From the NCBI GenBank assembly GCA_015680685.1, contig MNCI01008852.1, forward strand, positions 525,114 through 589,113: 64,000 nt of DNA. Reading direction: 5' to 3'. This document shows positions 57,456 to 64,000 of the stretch, in pieces. A model generated the notes under the pieces. That model had not been told where the DNA came from. It made no database searches and was given only the letters and a program-made list of their open reading frames with translations. How positions within the stretch are numbered: position 1 is the stretch's first letter; each line of letters begins with the position of its first letter. The position numbers were made by a program, and so were the translations under genes. The stretch comes from Gnetum montanum (lineage: Eukaryota; Streptophyta; Gnetopsida; Gnetales; Gnetaceae).

Positions 57456-57616
57456 CCTCAAATCCATTGAGTTTTTCCTTTCATGTTATTTCTATTTGTT
57501 CTATCAAATGCTACTTGTGTATTTTTTACCCTTTTTATCTGGTTTATCAAATGCTACATGCTTATTTGATGCTCCATTTTGATTAATAAAACATTTTTTT
57601 TTTTCAAGAATTGATA

Positions 57617-57705
57617 CCCTCCCCTCTCGATGCCACACCCCCCACCCTCAACCGCGGCTCCCCTACCCCCCAAGCCACCTCACTCTACCCCCTAAAAATA
57701 CTTAA
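57617..57705. repeat. C-rich tract
   Basis: At least six runs of three to six C within about 90 bp in otherwise AT-rich DNA. The minus strand could form G-quadruplexes. It follows a 12-base T run. Confidence 0.7.
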
Positions 57706-57789
57706 GACATCATTATATTCCTCTAAAATAATGAGGAACCTAACAATGCCTCAAGTGTGACTCAAATTAACAATGAGGAATATAATATC

Positions 57790-57871
57790 ATCTCAAGTGT
57801 GACTTGAACTAGCAACATCTTGCCTAACAAAACAAATAGCTAACCACTTGAGCCACCTATCATGAGCTAAA
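57790..57871 (-). repeat. tRNA-like SINE head (family 1, minus copy)
   Basis: The minus strand reads GGTGGCTCAAGTGGTTAGCT and later AGTTCAAGTCACACTTG, the same layout as the plus copy at 57382-57455. The two are in inverted orientation about 490 bp apart. Confidence 0.5.
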
Positions 57872-57880
57872 TTACTAAAT

Positions 57881-57935
57881 AATGAGGTGTTAGCATAGTG
57901 GTACAAGTCTTGGCCTAGTAACACCAAGTCACATT
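57881..57935 (+). repeat. tRNA-like SINE head (family 2, plus copy)
   Basis: GAGGTGTTAGCATAGTGGTA and CTTGGCCTAGTAACACCAAG match the reverse complement of 58322-58400. The B box is missing. Confidence 0.5.
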
Positions 57936-58321
57936 TAGTAGATAATCCTTCAAGTAGATCCATTGCTTCTTTATCATTCTATGAGTTAGCTAATGATTTA
58001 TATAAATCTATTACTGAGGAAATTTCTAGAAGGTATGTTTTTATGAAAATTTGGGGTTACTTACCTTGTTTCTCAAGTTTTTTGAGTCATTTAAATTTGG
58101 TTTGAAAAGATCAAGGATTAGTTGTTGTCCATGCATGTTATCTATCAAACTCATTTTTGTAGGTAGAATTTGTTGATTTAGTAAGGTTTCTAAGGCCCTT
58201 GTTATTAGTGTTTTCAATCATCATGATGTTTTATTGAAATTAAAATTTTTACATATGTCCATTGAGATCCATTTGACCAATTTCAGAATTCCTTTTATAG
58301 ATATTTTTATTAATTTATAGC

Positions 58322-58400
58322 TCAGTGTTATGTAGTAGAATCGAACCTATGACTTGAGGTTACCAAGCCAAGATCCTTACCACTAGGCTAACATCTCATT
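58322..58400 (-). repeat. tRNA-like SINE head (family 2, minus copy)
   Basis: The minus strand reads GATGTTAGCCTAGTGGTAAG (A box), then AGGTTCGATTCTAC (B box). It does not fold as a complete tRNA with paired acceptor ends, so I call it SINE-like. Confidence 0.6.
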
Positions 58401-58559
58401 GTTAATCTAACATCTCCCTCTTTTAATTCAACATCTCCTAAATTTCAAATGGTTTCTTATTTTACTGAATTATCAAATTTTCCAATAATTTTTAAAAAAA
58501 GTTAAAAAGGATATTGTCTCTTAAATTAAGGCAACTAAGCATTTTGAAATTCTAGTAAT

Positions 58560-59046
58560 AGATAGCGGTTTTTGTAGAATTCAATATATGATTGAGGTGA
58601 ATCTTAATTCACTTAAACAAGAACTTCTTCTGTATGGTAGTAGAATTGATTATGTACAAAAGGTTTCTTATTACAATCTTCCAAAGTTATGTCACTATTA
58701 TCATCGAGAGGGTCATATATTTGATTCATGTCCTTTGATGTTGGAAAAAAAGACTATGAAAATGCATCAACACCAAGCTATTGCAAACACTACTAAGGTT
58801 TCTTTTACAAAGGTTGCAAATCCTACTAACATTTTTTCTATAGATGTTGTAGATCCTACAATGATTTCTTTTATTAATGCTTCAATAATTAGTCCATCCT
58901 TTTCTTTTATTGTTATTGAACAAAATGTATCTTTGAGGAAAGTTCCAGTAAAATCAATTTTAAAGAATTCTTTAATGACTATGGGGAAGCAAATATTTGT
59001 TCTTAAGCTCTCACAAAAACCTATCGTTGATTTAGATGATTTTTAA
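58560..59046 (+). pseudogene. LINE ORF1-like zinc-knuckle fragment
   Basis: A 152-codon open frame (ATG at 58588) starts with MIEVNLNSLKQELLLYG and DYVQKVSYYNLPKLCHYYHR, then EGHIFDSCPL. This is the pattern of the plant zinc-knuckle region behind DUF4283 in LINE ORF1-type proteins (EYE.LP.FC..C...GH....C), with the second Cys replaced by Tyr. The upstream DUF4283 part was not recognised and nothing like a reverse transcriptase follows, so it is a fragment. The role would be nucleic-acid binding. Confidence 0.5.
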
Positions 59047-59088
59047 ATGGTTCTTTATAATAAAATGAAGATCGTTGAACTTAGAAGA

Positions 59089-59110
59089 GGGGGGGGGGGG
59101 GTGGGGATGG
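59089..59110. repeat. G run
   Basis: Thirteen G (59089-59101), then TGGGGATGGG. G-quadruplex candidate on the plus strand; run length may be unreliable in the assembly. Confidence 0.7.
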
Positions 59111-59170
59111 GATGAATAAGTTCCCCAAGTTAATATTTTCAACCATAAAGAACACAACCAATTTTAACAT

Positions 59171-59936
59171 TGATGAGCCGCAATATCGCGTCCTGCCTCA
59201 TCTTCTATAAATAAGAGGTAGCGTCCTTTGTTCCCAATAGTTAAACTTAGACCCTTAGCCAAACTTTTGCAGTTTTACCATTCCAAAGTTAGAATAATTT
59301 TTGTGTGCCCACAGTAGGAGTCATAGAGTGAACGGATCTTTATTCGAGCAAATTATACCTGAGCACACATTTGTGTACGGCAATAAAGATGAACTTTATG
59401 ATAAACCTTGCAGCATACAGACTAAGCTAATTAGTAATTAATTCTTATTGAATGTTTAATGCTTTCCTAGTTAATTAATTTCTCTCTCAACCCTTGATCC
59501 TCTTAGTTAAGTGCACTTAGTACGACCGCTTCAAGCATGCATGTAGCGCTTGGTAACCTAGTAACTATTAGCGTTTGGTAATCCCAGCAGCGTTGCACTA
59601 GTTCAAGATGTACACGGCAAGTGGGAATGAATACTGGTGTTAGGAAAATTAGAACTTAGCTAATGAATAGTTAAAGTAAGTTAGTTACTTAGTTCTCTTT
59701 CCCTTTCCCTTATTAGCATAAGACACCAAAAAGATAAAAGTTATAAAAATCATATACCTCAAGCTTACTTAACCATAAAATCATGACAATACAAGTAAGT
59801 TTGGGAAGACAATAATTGATTAGCCTTGAGTGTTCCATTAAGGCGCATAAGCACTTAGTCCTTGGAGTTCGATCGGATTGCACGTGAAACGCTCGTATTC
59901 GTATGGTTGAGTGTAGGGGTACCTCGCCACTCATCA
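59171..59936 (+). repeat. TE-C 5' LTR
   Basis: 766 bp, TGATGAGCCG...ACTCATCA. Only one array word remains (AATATCGC at 59182), still 24 bp before TATAAATA at 59206-59213. ATCTTTATT (59336-59344) and AATAAAGAT (59382-59390) form a perfect 9-bp inverted repeat that exposes the poly(A) signal. About 80 bp shorter than its relatives, with the loss mainly in the array. Confidence 0.92.
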
Positions 59937-59937
59937 T

Positions 59938-59956
59938 TGGCACCGTTTCCAAGGAC
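59938..59956 (+). other. TE-C primer-binding site (tRNA-Asp type)
   Basis: TGGCACCGTTTCCAAGGAC directly after the LTR, the best preserved copy in the window. Confidence 0.75.
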
Positions 59957-60081
59957 TTACTTGTTTGTGCGCTGCGTAGAACATAGGAAATCATCCATAT
60001 CGTTGGAATGCTAGAATGAACCCTTAGGGTTAATGAAAGAAAGATAAGCCAATGGTACATCGTACACCGAATAAGACAAAA

Positions 60082-61649
60082 ATGTCTTCTTCTTCGCATA
60101 AGAGCACTTCACCGCCTAGGACTAACACAAGAGATAGTCAACGGCATCATACACGTAACCAAGATCCGCCAGTTCCTCAATAGTTTCGTGTAGTATATAC
60201 TCATCACGATGAGTATGTACCTAATTTCACCTTTATTCTCCACCAAGATAAACAACTACATTGGAGAGACTTGGAGGGTAACATAGTGTTGCCTCCAGAC
60301 CGATCAGTCCCCAACATGCTCCTTCATGCTCTCACACAAATAGGCATGCCGCTTTTATACGTGGAATACATTGCATGCGATCATGACATAAGGGACTATC
60401 ATCCCACAAAAGCACAACGTCAACAGGACTTGCGACAGGAGAGTTACCACACATCCTTGAAGAGTAAATGGCCCCATAACGCCCCGCAAATCTTAAGCGA
60501 AATTGAGGGTGGTGAACTTGCTTCAACAGGTTCCCCACCAAATGATGTTCCCCCTCCTAACGATGGTCAGGAGGTGGTGTATCAGAACCTCCACTCCACA
60601 GTTCACAACCCTGGTTCTGATCCCCACGAACACAAAGTATTCAACGAGGGAACACAAATACACAATAAGGGCGGAGGTCCTAATCATAATCACAATCAAG
60701 GCCAAGACCACCGAATAGAAGGTCGAAAACACCATCATGGCAATGGTTCTCCTTCTTCTTCACCTTCATTGTGACATTCACCCTCTCCTTCAGTGTCCAG
60801 ATGCAGTCATAAGGAAACCAACCGTGAGGATAAAGGAAAAAAGAGTGAAAAACATCGATGAGACAGTCGAGAACGAGGACGAGGGCACTCTAAGGAATCA
60901 AGGCATAGAAGAAGGGAGAGTAGGGAACCGCATAGACACCATAGACGCTATGAATGAGATGACCATGAAGAACCCCTACTCACAATTAGAAGCATGCTGG
61001 ATATAACGAAGGCCGTAAGAGTTTCCACAAGGCACCAAAAGGATAGTAGGATCAAGAGGTTAGACATGAACAACATCCCAAAATTTGAAGGGGGATACAA
61101 CATTGATCCTCAAAATCATTTGCAAGCATTCCATGATGCATGTGCCTTGCAAAACATAGAGAATGAATGGCAAAAACCGAAGTTATTCCCAAGGACACTA
61201 GTGAAAGATGCTAAAAGCTAGTACTGGTCCTTAGAACCGGAATCCATTCAAAGGTGGAGTACAATGTTAGAACTATTCAATGATAAGTATCAAACATACT
61301 TCCAAGTGTCTAACCTGTGAAAGAAAATCCAAGGATGTAAGCAAGGAAATCATGAACCCTTGGATGCTGCCATGGGCCGCTATTACACACTGTTACATTG
61401 TTGCCCTGGCCATGGTTATTCGCAGCGGGATCAACTATGCCATCTCGTGGATAGACTTAGGCATGAAACAAGAAGAACCCTTGGAACATATGCCCAAGGG
61501 AGATTATTAGAGCTTAGGTCTCATCAAATTCATAGATTGCTAAAGCAAGTAGCCAAAGAAGAAGGTGAGCTACGAAAGAGAGAAAGTGCGAAAGAGTACA
61601 ACCGAGATCCTTCCCTCTGAAAAAGGGGAGTGAGATTCTATGAGGAGGA
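60082..61649 (+). pseudogene. TE-C gag (single frame with point stops, ends in gap)
   Basis: The ATG at 60082 starts MSSSSHKSTSPPRTNTRD. The frame continues unchanged to the gap, about 522 codons, interrupted by about seven substitution stops (for example TAG at 60181 and 61219, TGA at 60772 and 61618) and no frameshift. N-terminal VVYTHHDEYVPNFTFILHQD; a His/Asn-rich linker; an Arg/Ser-rich tract near 60850-60960; capsid at 61050-61560 with FEGGYNIDPQNHLQAFHDAC, WSTMLELFNDKYQTYFQVSN and GYSQRDQLCHLVDRLRHET. Gag would build the particle. Most stops fall at Arg (CGA), Gln or Trp codons. Confidence 0.85.
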
Positions 61650-62371
61650 NNNNNNNNNNNNNNNNNNNNNNNNNNNNNNNNNNNNNNNNNNNNNNNNNNN
61701 NNNNNNNNNNNNNNNNNNNNNNNNNNNNNNNNNNNNNNNNNNNNNNNNNNNNNNNNNNNNNNNNNNNNNNNNNNNNNNNNNNNNNNNNNNNNNNNNNNNN
61801 NNNNNNNNNNNNNNNNNNNNNNNNNNNNNNNNNNNNNNNNNNNNNNNNNNNNNNNNNNNNNNNNNNNNNNNNNNNNNNNNNNNNNNNNNNNNNNNNNNNN
61901 NNNNNNNNNNNNNNNNNNNNNNNNNNNNNNNNNNNNNNNNNNNNNNNNNNNNNNNNNNNNNNNNNNNNNNNNNNNNNNNNNNNNNNNNNNNNNNNNNNNN
62001 NNNNNNNNNNNNNNNNNNNNNNNNNNNNNNNNNNNNNNNNNNNNNNNNNNNNNNNNNNNNNNNNNNNNNNNNNNNNNNNNNNNNNNNNNNNNNNNNNNNN
62101 NNNNNNNNNNNNNNNNNNNNNNNNNNNNNNNNNNNNNNNNNNNNNNNNNNNNNNNNNNNNNNNNNNNNNNNNNNNNNNNNNNNNNNNNNNNNNNNNNNNN
62201 NNNNNNNNNNNNNNNNNNNNNNNNNNNNNNNNNNNNNNNNNNNNNNNNNNNNNNNNNNNNNNNNNNNNNNNNNNNNNNNNNNNNNNNNNNNNNNNNNNNN
62301 NNNNNNNNNNNNNNNNNNNNNNNNNNNNNNNNNNNNNNNNNNNNNNNNNNNNNNNNNNNNNNNNNNNNNNN
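61650..62371. other. Assembly gap (722 N)
   Basis: Unknown bases between TE-C gag and protease. The long apparent frames on both strands across it come only from the N. Confidence 1.
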
Positions 62372-63058
62372 CTCAACCCACAGTTGGTTCTAACAACCTT
62401 AAAGAAAAGACCTTTCTTCAGAACCAACAGTCTAACCAAGCCCTCACAACCACAAGTGGTTGAACCTCTAAATGCCTCTCCATCAAATAAGGCTTCAAAG
62501 CTCCCTTCAAACAAAACACCTAATTCAACACATACGATTATGTTAACATATGTTGTTACTGACTGGATTAAGGTGGGCCACCTTCCCAGGAAATTCTCTA
62601 ATCCTAGAAGCCCTCTAATCTATCACCAAGTCGTTGGGAATGAACCATGTAAAACTCTTTTGGACTCAAGTTCTGGAGTCAACTTAATATCACAAGAGAT
62701 GTACAAAGCCTGGAACCTGCCTCCATTAAGGAAGAGAAATATTCGCTTAGAGCTAGCCGACCAGTCCATCACTGTTCCCTTGGGACTGGTGGAGGACATT
62801 GTTACCACTATGTGTGGGTGGTCGTACCCAGCTAATTTCCTAGTGATACAAGTAAATAACGATAAAGGGGACTTCCTAATAAGAATGGGAAGGGCATGGC
62901 TAAGTACTATAGATGCACACTTAGGAATCTGCGATCTTTCCCTGGAGATATCTAAGGAGAACATTTTTAGAAAGATCGAAAAGAAGAAGGTTCCATGCAT
63001 CGCATATAGTGATACAGGGTGCCACGCGTGCCGAGATCAAGGGTTGAGCAAAGTTTAG
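62372..63058 (+). pseudogene. TE-C protease region
   Basis: Open to a TAG at 63056-63058. It reads GNEPCKTLLDSSSGVNLISQ, where an active retropepsin would have LDSGA or LDTGA, so the catalytic Asp is kept but the Gly is Ser. Then WNLPPLRKRNIRLELADQSI, VPLGLVEDIVTTMCGWSYPA and GRAWLSTIDAHLGICDLSLE follow. The enzyme would cleave Gag and Pol precursors. The upstream boundary is in the gap. Confidence 0.8.
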
Positions 63059-63355
63059 CATTGCTTGCATGCAATCGATGTGCACAAGACCTTACCCTAC
63101 AAAAGTGCTTGTATGTAACAGCCACACGACAAAGAGACATCCAGTGGTTGATAGCTGATCAAGAGAGCAACTCACTAACGTGCATGGAACTAACTAAGGG
63201 AATAACTTGCGCTCACGTCGAAAGCATAGATGCACTGGAGCAAGATCATCGCCAACTTCCAAACCTTAACCTGGAAAACATCAATTGGGGGAGGTTGGAA
63301 ATTCATAAAAAGTCAGACAAAAACCTTAATAAGAGACTGTTAGTCAATGTGCAAT
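63059..63355 (+). pseudogene. TE-C remnant of pol around an internal deletion
   Basis: After a frame change the text reads TCAHVESIDALEQDHRQLPN and INWGRLEIHKKSD, matching the segment just before RT in TE-A (5294-5380). It then runs directly into KNLNKRLLVNVQ, the C-terminal end of integrase in TE-A (8100-8150). About 2.7 kb of RT, RNase H and integrase is missing at 63309-63320, and the two parts are in frame. Confidence 0.8.
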
Positions 63356-64000
63356 GATCCAAACCCTTCCATGAACTTAGAATGGCCAGTGCACATAATA
63401 CCTCTGAGAAGGGATGACCTTGCCATTATTTCGGATCTCCTCCTTCCAACTTAGTCATGGGGGAGATGGCCACCTCTGTTGATCATTTGAGGCCCTCAGT
63501 TCCTTTTTTAAGTTTTTTTAACACATTTTTTTTTTACAAATTTCTTTAACTTTTCTTGTTTTTATTTTGCAACATTGTTTATACTTTTTCATTTCTTTGT
63601 GTGTTTGTTTGTTTTGTTAGGTTTGTCACCTAATAAGTGCCCCTGATGGTGGTATGAATTGTATTCTATTGATTGCTAATGTTTGGTTTTTACCTTTGAG
63701 TTATAATGTTGATACTAAGGTATGGTTCTTTTGATATAGCAAGGTATCAACTGCATTGTGATTTATTTATCCTTGCTAATATGAGACTTTGTTGTGTGTG
63801 CAAATGGCAATCATACAATAATGGCCTAGATCTGGAGGAAACACTTAGGATGGACTAGTGCTGTAAGGAACAAGATTGATGGCACGATTATGGATAGACA
63901 ACGAAAGGCGCAATCCTAGCATCGGCAGCAACATGCCTTCTTCTTTTCTTATCTCTCTCTTCTCTCTCAGTTGCTAAATAAGGTTGGATGTNTCCTTGAT
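63356..64000 (+). other. TE-C 3' noncoding region (partial)
   Basis: Corresponds to TE-A from 8150: CCTTCCATGA, then TCCTCC and GGGGGAGATGGCCACC, then the T-rich run at 63500-63550. No coding. One ambiguous base at 63992. The element continues past the window. Confidence 0.65.

Larger units (their letters stand above)
59171..64000 (+). mobile_element. TE-C: gypsy element with deleted RT-RNase H-integrase, runs off the window
   Basis: 5' LTR 59171-59936, tRNA-Asp-type primer site, gag in a single frame, protease, a short piece before RT, then directly the last codons of integrase and the 3' noncoding region. The 3' LTR lies beyond 64000. It has more intact CpG sites and fewer stops than the other elements, so it is probably the youngest. 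A 722-N gap lies between gag and protease. Without pol it is non-autonomous. Confidence 0.88.

Noticed and set aside
58322-58400. Possible functional tRNA gene
   Set aside because: A and B boxes are present but acceptor and anticodon stems do not pair as a cloverleaf, and a truncated sister copy lies nearby; a SINE head explains it better.
61570-63058. Very long open frames on both strands (314, 277 and 472 codons)
   Set aside because: They span 722 N and are open only because unknown bases have no stops. Only 62372-63058 has readable protease sequence.
1-64000. CRISPR arrays, bacterial operons or ribosomal RNA genes
   Set aside because: None seen; the introns, plant retrotransposons and CK2 beta show plant nuclear DNA.

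Overview
The window looks like nuclear DNA of a large-genome seed plant. I suspect a gymnosperm, from the old, decayed, deeply nested LTR retrotransposons and the 3.7 kb intron, but no marker settles the species. It holds one host gene that I can read in full: the regulatory beta subunit of protein kinase CK2 (CKB), minus strand, five exons from 56699 down to 49989. All junctions are GT-AG and the 320-codon frame is continuous. Nearly everything else is retrotransposon.

Layout: (1) 1 to about 48.35 kb is one old minus-strand Athila-like Ty3/gypsy element (TE-M) split by later insertions. TE-A (1081-11106, plus, target duplication AACTC) sits in its 3' part. TE-E (13908-27520, minus, target duplication CCTAG) sits in its integrase region and itself holds a solo LTR (about 15597-16690) and TE-N (17469-26349, plus, imperfect duplication TGTCT/AGTCT). 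An unclassified insertion of about 1.9 kb (about 28669-43817) splits the reverse transcriptase region and is itself split by TE-B (28877-42136, minus, target duplication GCTAA). (2) 48.35-57 kb is the CKB gene and its flanks, with only small SINE-like remnants. (3) 57-59.17 kb holds inverted pairs of tRNA-like SINE heads, C-rich and G-rich tracts and a zinc-knuckle (LINE ORF1-like) fragment. (4) 59171 to the window end is TE-C, the best preserved gypsy element; its gag is one frame broken only by point stops, but its RT-RNase H-integrase is deleted. Two assembly gaps occur (40038-40173 and 61650-62371).

TE-A, TE-M, TE-B, TE-C and TE-N are related: LTR ends near TGATGA...TCATCA, a tRNA-Asp-type primer site, and gag. 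TE-N, TE-C and TE-E have lost pol and are gag-bearing non-autonomous derivatives. TE-M, TE-N and TE-B carry an additional ORF after pol, in the place where Athila elements have an env-like ORF.

The most unusual observation is regulatory. Just upstream of the TATA box each LTR has an array of 8-bp, near-palindromic words spaced 14 or 20 bp apart. The word differs between families (GATATCG-like in TE-A and TE-N, CATCGATG-like in TE-B, AGACGTCT-like in TE-E and the solo LTR), but the spacing rule is the same. In TE-N and TE-B a second array, built from that element's own word and with its own conserved spacing (14, 17-18, 14, 14), lies in front of a second TATA box upstream of the additional ORF; TE-M keeps a decayed version. 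This suggests an LTR-matched internal promoter for the additional ORF. All spacings were counted by eye and need computation.
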